64,000 nucleotides of DNA from an uncultured Clostridium sp. (GCA_947575275.1 CANPMS010000004.1:1-64000), one strand, 5' to 3'. Shown: positions 25,296-34,602, counted from the first letter of the stretch. Made by a program: numbers and translations. Notes: generated by a model not told the origin, from the sequence alone.

Positions 25296-26255
25296 CTATT
25301 CCTTTTCTTCTCTTTCTGTCACACCAAAGTTCAGCCTCTCCTCCTCAATCACCAGCGGGCGCCGCATAACACGCTGGTTGATGCTCAGAACATACTCTCC
25401 TACCATTCCGATAAAGAAAATCTGAACCGAGCCGAGAAACAGCATGCCAATCAGCATGGGAGCCATACCTGCGGGAAAACGATCCCACCAGATTAATTTC
25501 ATCACCAGATAAACAGCAGCAATAAGGAGGCTGAATATAACGCTCAATCCGCCTACAAAAGTAGCCAGCCGCAGCCCCACCTTCGTGTATGAGGTGATAC
25601 TTAACATCGCCGCGTCATACAGCCGGTAAAAATTGTTGTGGGTCTTTCCCGCACGCCGCTTCGGCTGCTGGTAGAAAATCTCCTTACGCTTGTAACCCAG
25701 CTCCGCCACAATTCCCCGTAAAAACGGTGTCGGGTCGTCCAAACTTCTCAGAACTTCGATAAAGTCCCGGTCATACAGCCCGGAACCGGTAAAATGCTCA
25801 ATCTGCTCCACATCCGACAACTTTTTAATAACCTTATAATACATGCTCCGCAGAAAATACATGATGGGATTTTCCTTGCTGCTGGTCTTGATTCCGATCA
25901 CAATCTTATAGCCTTCCTCCCAGCACTGCACATACTGAGGAATCAGCTCCACCGGGTCCTGGAAGTCCGCCACCATCTCAATCACACAATCCCCGCCCGC
26001 CTGCAGCATTCCATAGTAAGGGGAATTAAATTGTCCGAAATTCCTAGCGTTAAAAATTGCCTTAATCCTCCCGTTTTCCTCACAGAGTCTTCGCAGAATC
26101 GGGCGGGTGTTATCCCGGGAATCATTGTCGATAAAGATCAGCTCATAGTCGTATGAGGGCAAATCCCGCTCCATGGTTTCCACCACCGCACGGCTGATTA
26201 ACTCCACATTCTCTTCTTCATTATAGCAGGGAATCAATACACTGATTTTTTTCAT
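25296..26255 (-). CDS. GtrB/ArnC-like polyprenyl-phosphate glycosyltransferase
   Basis: The product is 319 residues. The GT2 domain has 'VLIPCYNEEENVE' and 'DFQDPVELIPQ', followed by two C-terminal membrane helices (about 232-255 and 265-290). This is the layout of enzymes that move a sugar from a nucleotide to polyprenyl phosphate for later use outside the cell. The ATG at 26255 has GGAGG 5 nt upstream; a longer start at 26303 would overlap the preceding SDR gene. A partner GtrA-type flippase and a GT-C transferase are not in the window. Confidence 0.87.
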   Translation of the reverse strand: MKKISVLIPCYNEEENVELISRAVVETMERDLPSYDYELIFIDNDSRDNTRPILRRLCEENGRIKAIFNARNFGQFNSPYYGMLQAGGDCVIEMVADFQDPVELIPQYVQCWEEGYKIVIGIKTSSKENPIMYFLRSMYYKVIKKLSDVEQIEHFTGSGLYDRDFIEVLRSLDDPTPFLRGIVAELGYKRKEIFYQQPKRRAGKTHNNFYRLYDAAMLSITSYTKVGLRLATFVGGLSVIFSLLIAAVYLVMKLIWWDRFPAGMAPMLIGMLFLGSVQIFFIGMVGEYVLSINQRVMRRPLVIEEERLNFGVTEREEKE

Positions 26256-26268
26256 TTCAACCTCCGTA

Positions 26269-27204
26269 TCACTCTGCAAGCATCCTTTGGATTCCCTCTG
26301 CAAAGCTCACCCGTTCCTGCCATGTCCCGCCTGTCAGCTCTTTTAAACGCTCGGTTTCCGGGCAAATGGACAGTGCCCCTTCTCTGGCCTGCACGAACGT
26401 TCCGTACTCCAGACTTCCTTTTCCATCGCAAAGTGCATGTATTTCCTCTGTAAAGCTCTTAAGCATCCGTGTGTCCGTACTGGCCACATTAACAATACAG
26501 CTCTCTCCCTCATGCTCATCACTGTACTGATAAAGCTTTAGTACCGCCCGCACCGCGTCTTCAATATTCATAAAATTCCACCTGTGACGGCAGGCGCTGA
26601 GAGAAACCTTTTTTCCCTGAGGCAGCTCCCTTGTCAAAGTGGAAATGATGGACCATGGATGGTCTCCGGAGCCGTACACACTAAAAAACCGCAGGTGGTA
26701 ATAGGTCATGTCCCAAGAACGGAAAAGCGGCTTTGCCTGACGGTAAAATTCAAGCTTTGCCTTTCCATATTCATTTATTGGACAGCATTCCATGGATTCC
26801 TCCATCACACCATCCTCCTTAATCCCATACTCCACCCGGGAACCTGCATCCATAAATACCTTACAGCCCATTTTTTGGGCTGCACGGGCGCAGTCTAAAG
26901 ATGTGGCAATATTTGCTGACTGAATCTGCGGGGAGTCAATCTCCTCCCGGTTCACTCCACCCCAGGCAAAGTGGAAGAATACATCAGCACAGCCAATTTG
27001 CGATGTCAGAGAGAGTATATCTGCCAGAGAACCAGTTACCATATGAAGCCGATCATGGATTGGGAGCGTTTCCCTCTGTCTGGATTCAGCGCGCACCAGA
27101 GCATAGACTTCCGCGCCCTTCTCCAATAAAAGCCGCACCATATTCCTGCCAATAAATCCAGTCGCCCCGGTTATTACAATACGCTTGCCTAAAAGTTCTC
27201 TCAT
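26269..27204 (-). CDS. NAD-dependent sugar epimerase/dehydratase-type SDR (first of two)
   Basis: The product is 311 residues, an extended SDR with the Rossmann motif 'GATGFIGRNMV' at the start and the catalytic 'YGKAK' (here 'NEYGKAKLEFY'). 'HFAWGGV' and 'RVEYG' resemble the short reductases and epimerases of dideoxysugar pathways such as CDP-abequose synthase. The start at 27204 overlaps the methyltransferase stop as ATGA and has GGGAGG upstream. It is paralogous to the gene at 28414-29334. The substrate is unknown. Confidence 0.82.
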   Translation of the reverse strand: MRELLGKRIVITGATGFIGRNMVRLLLEKGAEVYALVRAESRQRETLPIHDRLHMVTGSLADILSLTSQIGCADVFFHFAWGGVNREEIDSPQIQSANIATSLDCARAAQKMGCKVFMDAGSRVEYGIKEDGVMEESMECCPINEYGKAKLEFYRQAKPLFRSWDMTYYHLRFFSVYGSGDHPWSIISTLTRELPQGKKVSLSACRHRWNFMNIEDAVRAVLKLYQYSDEHEGESCIVNVASTDTRMLKSFTEEIHALCDGKGSLEYGTFVQAREGALSICPETERLKELTGGTWQERVSFAEGIQRMLAE

Positions 27205-28454
27205 TCCGCTCCCTCCCATGTTCTCTGGCTGTCTATCCATTCAATGTGATTAGAGCGCAGTGTCATAATCTCTATTCCTTCCCCAAACCGTTCACGGATA
27301 ATTGCAGCAATCTCTTCCGTGTAACCAGGAGCCACAATCAGGATGCCGTCTACGGGGTTTTCAAAGAACTCCTCCGGCTTCACAATCGGCAGATGGGAGG
27401 ATGGGGCAAACCGCCCCTGCTTAAAGGGTGCAGAATCAATAATATACTCCGAACACGTCCCAAGGCTTGTGGAGGTTGCCAAAGTAAAGCCCTGATGGCT
27501 TGCGCCCCACATGGCGAGTCTGCGCTTATTCTTCCTATATGTTAAGGTAAGAGAATCAACTTCCCGGCTGACGGTTTCATAGCCCTCACATAAAGAATTC
27601 GATATTTTCAATTCACTTGTACCGTCTGAACTTAAACATGCTTCCGTTTTTTTCTTTTGAACCTTGCGTACAATCATGGAAATCGTGTCCCGGTTTATCA
27701 GTTCTTCCTCCAGCACATGAAATCCGTTTCGCTCCAGCAAATACCGAAGCGTCTCAAAAGAATAGTAGGCAATATGATCACGAATCAACTCATAATAGCT
27801 GCCTCTCTCCACAATATACTCCAGGGACGGTACGGTGATAAGCCCCATGCCACCCTCACTGAGATTGTTCCAGACTGCCTGAAGCATCACATCCGGCTGT
27901 GGCTGGTGCTCCAGAAAATTAAAGGATAAGAACACATCAAACTTCCCCTCCGGAGGCTTGCGGCCATCCGGGAACAAATCTGCCTCCGGCTCACTTCCAA
28001 ATTTCTGATTTGCTTTTTCCGGGAATTCGCGCCACACAAAAAGCCCCTTCATCTGCGCTGCCTTCACCAGCTCCTCTTTATGCTCCATACCATAGACGTC
28101 TACCGGGAACTCAGTCAAAACTTTTAAAAATTCTCCCTGCCCGCATCCCACTTCCAAAAAACGCATTCCTTCCAGATGGTACGTTTCAATTAAATGACCG
28201 TATTGCCGACGGCGGAGCTCTGTCATCGTTATAGAATATCCCCCGGCACGGATTACGTCACGATAGTAAGAAACCGGCTCGCAGGCAAACTGTACCAACC
28301 CACAATGGGCGCACCGATAAAGGGGAAGAGTAATCCCCTTGTCGTCTGCCACCTCCCTGACATCAGGAATATCCTGAGCCGACGCCGGTGCATCTCTCAG
28401 CACAAACAGCTCTCTATCCGGCAGATTCTTTCCGCAAGCTATACAATGTTTCAT
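27201..28454 (-). CDS. Three-part SAM-dependent methyltransferase, C-methyltransferase-like
   Basis: The product is 417 residues. The N-terminus has a zinc-binding pair of Cys motifs ('CIACG' and 'CAHCG'). A class I SAM domain with 'LEVGCGQGEFL' occupies about 105-260. A C-terminal domain (about 300-400) resembles the nucleotide-binding half of NovU/TylCIII-type sugar C-methyltransferases ('LAMWGASHQGFTLA', 'GRFAPSSHLPIVKPEEF'). Such enzymes methylate a carbon of a keto-sugar nucleotide. The start at 28454 has GGAGG 6-7 nt upstream and lies 41 nt inside the end of the upstream SDR gene. Confidence 0.83.
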   Translation of the reverse strand: MKHCIACGKNLPDRELFVLRDAPASAQDIPDVREVADDKGITLPLYRCAHCGLVQFACEPVSYYRDVIRAGGYSITMTELRRRQYGHLIETYHLEGMRFLEVGCGQGEFLKVLTEFPVDVYGMEHKEELVKAAQMKGLFVWREFPEKANQKFGSEPEADLFPDGRKPPEGKFDVFLSFNFLEHQPQPDVMLQAVWNNLSEGGMGLITVPSLEYIVERGSYYELIRDHIAYYSFETLRYLLERNGFHVLEEELINRDTISMIVRKVQKKKTEACLSSDGTSELKISNSLCEGYETVSREVDSLTLTYRKNKRRLAMWGASHQGFTLATSTSLGTCSEYIIDSAPFKQGRFAPSSHLPIVKPEEFFENPVDGILIVAPGYTEEIAAIIRERFGEGIEIMTLRSNHIEWIDSQRTWEGAE

Positions 28455-29334
28455 AAATTCCCTCCGCAAACGTAGTCACAGGTCTCCAGCTGGTCTCCCT
28501 GAGAATTTTGGAAATATCAGGGATTAAATCCGCCGCTCCCTCCGCATTCTGCGGACGCTCCCCATAAGAGTAGCTGCCCTGACCGCCGCACAAGGAGTAC
28601 ATCTCTTCAATATAATCACGAAGCAATCGGGTATCTTCACTGGCAATATTATAGATACCGGTATGTCCTTCTGTCAACAGGCTGACCAGCGCCGCCGCCA
28701 TGTCCTCAATATAAAGAAAGTTCCATTTCTGAGCGCATTCCCCCAGCTTCATGGCGCCTCCCTGCCGCCAGGTTCTCAAACACGACTGCACCAGCGACCA
28801 GGGATGATCTCCAGGGCCGTACACACTGAAAATACGCCCATGGACATACTCCATACCAAGCTCCCCGCACAACCTGTCTGCCTGGTGAAAAAAATCAACC
28901 TTGGCCTTCCCATACTCAGACAACGGGCGGCATGGTGTTTCCTCCGTCTGCTGCTGATGCCAGATCCCGTACTCCGCCTGAGAGCCGGTAAAAACAAAAC
29001 GCCGGCAGCAAAGCGCAGCGGCCGTGCGCACCGCCTCCAGAGAATGGCGCACATTATCCTGCTGCACATCCCGCTTCGTTCGATTATCACTGCCTGCACC
29101 ATCCCAGCCTATATGAAGCCAGGTATCTGCCGCAGTGCCGCTAAGTTTTCCGATTTCACTCAAATCAAGCTCAACCACCTGTATTGACGCGTCCTTGGGC
29201 ACCACCCCTGTCAGACGCTCCAAATTGCGGGAAGCAGGACGCACAACCGCGCATACGTCATGTCCTGCCTCCAGCAGCAGCCGCACCGCGGCTGTGCCGA
29301 TAAAGCTGGTGGCTCCTGTTACTACTACTTTCAT
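28414..29334 (-). CDS. NAD-dependent sugar epimerase/dehydratase-type SDR (second of two)
   Basis: The product is 306 residues with the Rossmann motif 'VVVTGATSFIGTAAV' and catalytic 'SEYGKAKVDFF'. It shares motifs with the SDR at 26269-27204: 'HIGWDGAG' against 'HFAWGGV', 'QAEYG' against 'RVEYG', 'GDHPWS', 'KWNFL' against 'RWNFM'. The two are clear paralogues flanking the methyltransferase. They probably catalyse different reductions or epimerisations on one sugar nucleotide. Confidence 0.83.
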   Translation of the reverse strand: MKVVVTGATSFIGTAAVRLLLEAGHDVCAVVRPASRNLERLTGVVPKDASIQVVELDLSEIGKLSGTAADTWLHIGWDGAGSDNRTKRDVQQDNVRHSLEAVRTAAALCCRRFVFTGSQAEYGIWHQQQTEETPCRPLSEYGKAKVDFFHQADRLCGELGMEYVHGRIFSVYGPGDHPWSLVQSCLRTWRQGGAMKLGECAQKWNFLYIEDMAAALVSLLTEGHTGIYNIASEDTRLLRDYIEEMYSLCGGQGSYSYGERPQNAEGAADLIPDISKILRETSWRPVTTFAEGIYETLYSLRKESAG

Positions 29335-29360
29335 TTTGCTTCCTTTTCTTAAACCAACTG

Positions 29361-31349
29361 TTAAATCCGTGGTATAATCATCATTGCATCCATCTCCTCG
29401 TCCGGCAGGAACGGAGATAAGTCTTCCAGCGGCGGAGACACCATAGTTCCATCTGCAAGCCGCTTCGCCGCCGATTTCGGCTCAAAGTTCTGATCTCTTG
29501 TCACAAACACCTCGCAGATTACAGGACCTTCCACAGCAAGAGCGCTCTCCACAGCCCCAGCAAGCTGGCTGTTATGTTCCGCCCGCACATACGGATAACC
29601 GTATGCCGCTGCAAGCTTTTCCATATCAGGAAAGCTTAGATCACCACTATCCTCACCGATGCCCACCAGCGGATCTCCAAAAAAATTTTTCTGCGTCTGG
29701 CGAATCGAGTGATAACCGCCATTATTAATCAGAAAGATTTTAATTGGCATTCTGTGATGGATAATGGTCTGCAGCTCCTGCAGATTCATCTGGATACTTC
29801 CATCACCGGTCAGAAGGATAATATCCTTCCCACAGGCGCCATCCCCCTTAAACTCCGGGTCATAAGCTGCCATACAGGCGCCGATTGCAGCCGGCAGGTC
29901 ATAGCCCATAGAGGCAACGGCTGAGTTGGTGATAAACCGCTGTCCCTTTTTTATAATGTAAGCATGTCCGCCCACCACACAGGCAGAACCATTGCCAACC
30001 ACTGTAATCTGATTTTCCTTCAGACGGCTGCTGAGTGCCTGAATCAGAGCGTACACATTCGCCTCCCGCTCATCCTCAACAAGATGTTTCGGCTGGATAA
30101 CAGGATAACGCTCTCTCCACATGCGGCAGGTATCGCTCCAGCTCGTATCAGAAAGCCCCTTGCCGCCGTCAAAAACCACCTTCCCTGCACACTCCTCCCT
30201 CAATACCAGAATCATTGTCTCCAGCAGGTCTCTGGCATCTGCATGAATCCGCATATCCGCGTGGACACTGGGCTTTTTCAGCTCCTCCTCATCCACATCA
30301 TTCACAATCACATACGCCTCTCTCGCCCAGGTCTTATAATTATAGCCCACTTGACGGATACTTAAGCGGCTTCCCACAGAAAACACCAAATCGCTGTTCT
30401 GAATTGCCAGGTTGCCTGCGCGGTCTCCCATATTACCTGCACGCCCCACATACAGCGGATGGTCATCATAGATACAATCCTGACTGTTCCAGCCGGTCAC
30501 CACCGGAATCCCCAGCAGCTCAGCCGCCTCAATAAACGCCCGGTGTGCATCAGCAATGCGGATTCCGTTCCCCGCATTAAACACGGGCCGCCGCGCCCCG
30601 CGGATTTTTTCTATAATCTGCCGCGCCGTCTCCCGGCTAACCTTTCCCGGCAGCTTCTGGCGGCGTTCGCCCTTACCTGCATAATCCTCAAAAATCGCAT
30701 GGGACGGTTCTGCCACAGGCGTGCCTGAAGTAAGGTTCATCTCCACCGCATGGACTGCCCAGCCGGTTCCGCCAGCTTCATAATCCTCCGCATCAAATCC
30801 AGCCATCTGCTCCGTTTCCACATACGCCCCCTGCACATCCAGCGGAATATCCAGCCATACAGGTCCCGGCCTTCCCGAATACGCCAAATACAAAGCCTTC
30901 TCCAGACAATAACGAATGCGCAGCGGAGCAATTACCATCTCACTGTACTTTGTCATACAGTCAACTGATTTTGTAATATCAAATTCCTGATCACCCATTG
31001 CACGGATTCCCAGGCCGGACCACCGTGCCGTAGTATCATAGCGCACCTGCCCCGACAAAACCAGCATCGGAATCGAATCCAGCCAGCCTCCCACCACACC
31101 AGTGATGGCGTTGGTACCACCGGGTCCCGTAGTCACACAGAGCGCTCCTATTTTATTATGAATGCGGGCATAGCTTTCTGCCGCCATGGCACATGCCTGC
31201 TCATGGTGCTGATATAGGCAGTAAAGCCCTGACTGATGTCCCAGAGCATCATTTAAGTGCATCGCTCCGCCGCCAGTCACGGTAAACACCTGATTAATTC
31301 CCATATCCACCAGCTTTTGGGCGATATAATCCGATACTTTGATTTTCAT
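29361..31349 (-). CDS. Thiamine diphosphate-dependent enzyme, acetolactate-synthase-like
   Basis: The product is 662 residues with all three ThDP domains. The N-terminal domain has the catalytic Glu in 'HHEQACAMAAE' (about residue 50) and 'GPGGTNAITGV'. A central Rossmann-like domain follows. The C-terminal domain holds the ThDP/Mg motif 'LTGDGSIQMN...NN'. In a sugar-polymer locus this type is known from YerE-like enzymes, which add a two-carbon branch to a keto-sugar nucleotide, and from other acyl-transfer steps. The ATG at 31349 follows GGGGG. It is more than 100 residues longer than typical acetolactate synthase. A role in branched-sugar formation is inferred from neighbours. Confidence 0.8.
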   Translation of the reverse strand: MKIKVSDYIAQKLVDMGINQVFTVTGGGAMHLNDALGHQSGLYCLYQHHEQACAMAAESYARIHNKIGALCVTTGPGGTNAITGVVGGWLDSIPMLVLSGQVRYDTTARWSGLGIRAMGDQEFDITKSVDCMTKYSEMVIAPLRIRYCLEKALYLAYSGRPGPVWLDIPLDVQGAYVETEQMAGFDAEDYEAGGTGWAVHAVEMNLTSGTPVAEPSHAIFEDYAGKGERRQKLPGKVSRETARQIIEKIRGARRPVFNAGNGIRIADAHRAFIEAAELLGIPVVTGWNSQDCIYDDHPLYVGRAGNMGDRAGNLAIQNSDLVFSVGSRLSIRQVGYNYKTWAREAYVIVNDVDEEELKKPSVHADMRIHADARDLLETMILVLREECAGKVVFDGGKGLSDTSWSDTCRMWRERYPVIQPKHLVEDEREANVYALIQALSSRLKENQITVVGNGSACVVGGHAYIIKKGQRFITNSAVASMGYDLPAAIGACMAAYDPEFKGDGACGKDIILLTGDGSIQMNLQELQTIIHHRMPIKIFLINNGGYHSIRQTQKNFFGDPLVGIGEDSGDLSFPDMEKLAAAYGYPYVRAEHNSQLAGAVESALAVEGPVICEVFVTRDQNFEPKSAAKRLADGTMVSPPLEDLSPFLPDEEMDAMMIIPRI

Positions 31350-31520
31350 AGGGGTCCCCCTTTTCTCTCTCTTCCTTAAGTATATTATGCCACTGCACAC
31401 AAAAGCGCCGACCTGTGTGCATATTCGTATGTTTCCTAAATTATATCATACATCTTTCCATCTTGCACCTACAAATCGTTCCTTCTGGCAGAGCGTGCCA
31501 CAGCTTCCAACAACCATCAC

Positions 31521-31549
31521 TTTTCATGCGGTATATAATGCGTTATAAT
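31521..31549 (+). promoter_or_regulatory. Probable promoter of the first cell-wall-repeat gene
   Basis: TTTTCA (31521-31526) and TATAAT (31544-31549) are 17 nt apart. The leader holds the stem ACGATT-GGC/GCC-AATCGT around 31590-31613. No other gene is seen in 31350-31627. Confidence 0.5.
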
Positions 31550-31627
31550 CGCAGAGTAAGGTAACTACGGATTCACGGCCAACACGATTTCGGCGATTGA
31601 GCCAATCGTACATTCAAAAAGGAGAGT

Positions 31628-33010
31628 ATGCAATTTATGAACAAACATTGTAAGTTACTGGCTGTATTATCCACTGCGGCAATGATGACTGCGGTAACCC
31701 CTGCGTTTGCTACTTTCACCTTCGGCTCTGCTCACACTGCATTTGCAGCGACTGCAGGCTGGACCACGGAGGACGGCGAGCTGCGCTACCAAGACAGCGA
31801 TGGTTACTATCTGACTGACTCCTGGAAAAAGAAAGACGGCGAATGGTACTATTTAGACGAGAACGGTTTTGTGACTCGCTCCGCTATGATTGATGAGTAT
31901 TATGTGGACGAGAACGGAAAACGAGTATATAATCAGTGGATCAGCGTTGACAACGATGATGAATGGGATTCCGAATCCCCTGAAACTCATTGGTACTATT
32001 ACGGAAAAGACGGAAAATCTGTCGTATCTAAATGGCAGACTATTGAAGGAAAAGACTACTACTTTAACGGTGATGGACACATGCAGACCGGAAAGCTGGA
32101 ACTGGACGGCCACACCTACTATCTGGGCGCAGAAGGCGACGGCGTTATGAAAACAGGCTGGATTCAGCTGGAAAATGAGGATGAGAATCTGGATCAGGAT
32201 TTTGTATGGCACTATTTTGACAGTCATGGCAGAATGGTAAAAGACCAGGTTGATCGAAAGATTGATAATGCTTACTATACCTTCTCCAACGGTGTGATGC
32301 AGACCGGCTGGTATAAACTGCCGGCACAGGAGGCAGGTGAGGGAAGCGAAGAGACTGCAACTGCCTCTGAAGCAGCAACTGACCAGACCCCGGCTATCGC
32401 CTCCTATCAGCACTATGAGGAGGACGGAAAGCGCAGTGACGGCTGGCGCCAGATTGAGGGCGCTCCTGAGGTTCACGAGGAGGGCGAAATCTTTACCTTC
32501 TATTTCAAGAATGGTAAGCCTCTTCACGCTGTAAGTGGTATTGAAGTATTTACCGTAGAGGGAAAGCGTTTTGGCTTTAACTTCCGCGGTGAGATGCAGA
32601 CCGGACTTCAGTCCGTAAATATTGAGGAAGGGGGAGTTGCCAACTTCTACTTCGGAGATGACGGCATTATGAAAACCGGAAAACAGACCATTTACGATGA
32701 AGATTTAGGCGATAACCAGACCTGGTTCTTCTACACTGACGGCGGCAACAAGGGACGTGGCTATCACGGCGTCCGCGACAACAACGTATACCGTCAGGGC
32801 CTGCGCCTTGAGGCAGACAGAGATCTTCGCTATGCTCCCGCTGACCTTGATGGGACACTCTATCTGGTCAATACCGCCGGCACTATTCAGAAAGCATCTA
32901 CCTCCTCTAGATCCGCTGCAAAACCGGAACTGGGGAGTGGATATAAAGATGTAAAAGACTCAAACGATAAAATCTGGACCGTCAATGTAAACGGTATTAT
33001 CCAGCAGTAA
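31628..33010 (+). CDS. Secreted protein made of choline-binding-type cell-wall repeats
   Basis: The product is 460 residues. A signal peptide (about 1-40, ending near 'TAFAATAG') is followed by about ten repeats of the CW_binding type, each with Trp-Tyr-Tyr and Gly. Examples are 'GEWYYLDENGFV', 'THWYYYGKDGKS', 'DYYFNGDGHMQTG', 'FYFGDDGIMKTG' and 'TWFFYTDGG'. There is no separate enzymatic domain; it is probably a surface-attached scaffold. An Ala/Thr/Glu-rich stretch interrupts the repeats near 240. The start is either 31628 or the ATG at 31637; the AAAGGAG site lies 3 nt and 12 nt away respectively. A terminator follows at 33035. Confidence 0.85.
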   Translation: MQFMNKHCKLLAVLSTAAMMTAVTPAFATFTFGSAHTAFAATAGWTTEDGELRYQDSDGYYLTDSWKKKDGEWYYLDENGFVTRSAMIDEYYVDENGKRVYNQWISVDNDDEWDSESPETHWYYYGKDGKSVVSKWQTIEGKDYYFNGDGHMQTGKLELDGHTYYLGAEGDGVMKTGWIQLENEDENLDQDFVWHYFDSHGRMVKDQVDRKIDNAYYTFSNGVMQTGWYKLPAQEAGEGSEETATASEAATDQTPAIASYQHYEEDGKRSDGWRQIEGAPEVHEEGEIFTFYFKNGKPLHAVSGIEVFTVEGKRFGFNFRGEMQTGLQSVNIEEGGVANFYFGDDGIMKTGKQTIYDEDLGDNQTWFFYTDGGNKGRGYHGVRDNNVYRQGLRLEADRDLRYAPADLDGTLYLVNTAGTIQKASTSSRSAAKPELGSGYKDVKDSNDKIWTVNVNGIIQQ

Positions 33011-33034
33011 GCTACTCTAGTTTCATCCGTTCAG

Positions 33035-33065
33035 AAGAAGGGCCTTTCACGGCTCTTCTTTTTTA
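33035..33065 (+). terminator. Terminator after the cell-wall-repeat gene
   Basis: A 10-bp stem (AAGAAGGGCC with GGCTCTTCTT, loop TTTCAC) is followed by a T run. Confidence 0.85.
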
Positions 33066-33129
33066 TTCTGTTATATTTTATTTTTTTTAACGTTATATCT
33101 ATAAAAGAGGGTATAGGGGAGGTCTATCT

Positions 33130-33555
33130 ATGTCTACGCAGGAACTATCAGTCTACTACTGCTCAAAGTGCGGGCGTTATGGTTATTACCAACTAATTCG
33201 CAATGCTGTGTGCCACTCATGCAATATGAAAATGACACTCTTAAACATCAACTTCCTGGAATTTTTGCGACTTTCTCCGGAGGAGCGGGATAATCTTCTC
33301 ATTCACGAACTTCTCTCCGGAGAATATGCTTCCGCACACATTGCCAATTCCGAATCCGCATACAACAGACTCAAGATCATTGCCGCCATGAATGCTCAGA
33401 TTCAGGAGCTGACTGCCGCCAACAGACAGCTCAACAAAACTATAGATTGGATGCATCAGACCATCTGGGATCTGCTTTCTAAAAACCGGGAGCTGAGGAG
33501 GCAGCTTGAACAACTGGAAACAGAAAACAATGGCACCCCTCCTGCATCTGTTTGA
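33130..33555 (+). CDS. Small zinc-ribbon plus coiled-coil protein
   Basis: The product is 141 residues. Residues about 10-38 carry two Cys pairs ('YCSKCGRYGYY' and 'CHSCNMKM'), a zinc ribbon. Residues about 70-135 are a predicted coiled coil with regular Leu/Ile spacing ('IQELTAANRQLNKTI', 'NRELRRQLEQLETEN'). An AGGGGAGG site lies upstream. No family recognised. It converges on another small coiled-coil gene (33606-33752), which suggests the two could pair. Confidence 0.6.
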   Translation: MSTQELSVYYCSKCGRYGYYQLIRNAVCHSCNMKMTLLNINFLEFLRLSPEERDNLLIHELLSGEYASAHIANSESAYNRLKIIAAMNAQIQELTAANRQLNKTIDWMHQTIWDLLSKNRELRRQLEQLETENNGTPPASV

Positions 33556-33605
33556 CGATACACTTTGTAATTTATAGGTTTCATAAACCAAACTCGCCTC
33601 AGCTG

Positions 33606-33752
33606 TTATAGTTCCTCCGTCACATACCGATTTACCAGGCGATTTAAAGTCACCTTCATCTGTATCATAATATCCAACAGCTTCTCGTTATCTTCCTTCA
33701 GTTTCCGGTTTTCTTCCCTGAGCCGCTTTAGCTCTCCTGCTGTATTTTCCAT
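33606..33752 (-). CDS. 48-residue coiled-coil (zipper-like) peptide
   Basis: The ATG at 33752 has GGAGGG 8 nt upstream. The peptide is one amphipathic helix with heptad Leu positions ('ELKRLREENRKLKEDNEKLLDIM') ending in a basic stretch. It is too short to bind DNA as a typical bZIP in bacteria; a dimerisation or regulatory peptide is more likely. Role unknown. TTTTCA and TATAGT, 17 nt apart (33818-33790), form a possible promoter. Confidence 0.55.
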   Translation of the reverse strand: MENTAGELKRLREENRKLKEDNEKLLDIMIQMKVTLNRLVNRYVTEEL

Positions 33753-34047
33753 ACTATAAGCCCTCCTTATATCCCCATATCTAATAATTACTATAATTGT
33801 TTTTCTTTCTTTTGAAAAGTGCATTTAATCGCAAAAAACGACAAAAAATCGTCAAATTCCGCAAACATTTTATCGTCCCACAATATCTGTTTTTACATAT
33901 CCAGAGCTTCACTAACTGTTGTAATAATTTCTTAGAAAAATCCTATATTCTTCCTCGACACAATCCGCAAAAAATTTTTATTGTCTTGTATGTTCATAAC
34001 AATTTTCTTACGATTTGCACAAAATCCTTACGATCCTTCTGGGGGCA

Positions 34048-34076
34048 TTGCCAGGTGTTTCCATGATTGCTATAAT
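34048..34076 (+). promoter_or_regulatory. Promoter of the small cell-wall-repeat gene
   Basis: TTGCCA (34048-34053) and TATAAT (34071-34076) are 17 nt apart, 38 nt before the ATG at 34114. The remaining intergenic stretch 33819-34047 is A/T-rich with no gene. Confidence 0.7.
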
Positions 34077-34113
34077 AAAATCATAAAACAAAGAGAGGGA
34101 AGGAGTACTGTTA

Positions 34114-34437
34114 ATGAGACAAAGAGCAGGGCTGACCCTGATTTTAACCATTACCTGCGTTCTTCTTGGCGCTTTTCCCGCTATGGCAGGCGAATGGCTC
34201 CAGACGGACGAGGAGCAGTGGCAATACATTCAGGATGACGGAAGCAAGGCAACCGGCTGGCTGCAGCTGGAGGATGATTATTATTATCTGGACGATACGG
34301 GCAATCTGAAATCCGATTACTGGCTGAAAAATGATGGAAGCTGGTACTACTTTGATGAAAACGGAGTTATGGCAAAGGATACATGGGTGGATAATTACCA
34401 TGTAGACAAGACCGGAAAGATGGACAAAAAACGCTAA
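34114..34437 (+). CDS. Short secreted protein with cell-wall-binding repeats
   Basis: The product is 107 residues. A signal peptide (about 1-24, ending 'FPAMAG') precedes about four CW-binding repeats ('GEWLQTDEEQWQYIQDDG', 'YYYLDDTGNLKSD', 'SWYYFDENGVMA'). AAGGAG lies 8 nt before the ATG. With no other domain it is probably a small wall-attached protein, or the anchor half of a larger ancestral protein. It resembles the N-terminal part of the gene at 31628. Confidence 0.75.
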   Translation: MRQRAGLTLILTITCVLLGAFPAMAGEWLQTDEEQWQYIQDDGSKATGWLQLEDDYYYLDDTGNLKSDYWLKNDGSWYYFDENGVMAKDTWVDNYHVDKTGKMDKKR

Positions 34438-34519
34438 ACAGATTCTATCATTAGAGAACATTACAAATTTCTGACATTTTTATAAGCAAAATATCAAAGA
34501 ATCTTTATATTTTAGACAG

Positions 34520-34548
34520 TTGTAGAAATTGACAATTTATGCTATTAT
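34520..34548 (+). promoter_or_regulatory. Possible promoter with a palindrome in its spacer
   Basis: TTGTAG (34520-34525) and TATTAT (34543-34548) are 17 nt apart. The spacer holds the palindrome AAATTG-A-CAATTT (34526-34538). The -35 match is weak. Confidence 0.4.
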
Positions 34549-34602
34549 TCTCCATGAAAGAACGCTTTTAATCAGGGATACTACTTTAATGGAGGATTTT
34601 AT

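Noticed and set aside
29361..31349. Naming the ThDP gene ilvB
   Set aside because: Sequence length and glycan-gene context differ from acetolactate synthase, and no ilvN-type small subunit is adjacent.
31560..31620. Riboswitch upstream of the first cell-wall-repeat gene
   Set aside because: Only one short stem is visible and it matches no known class I can recall.
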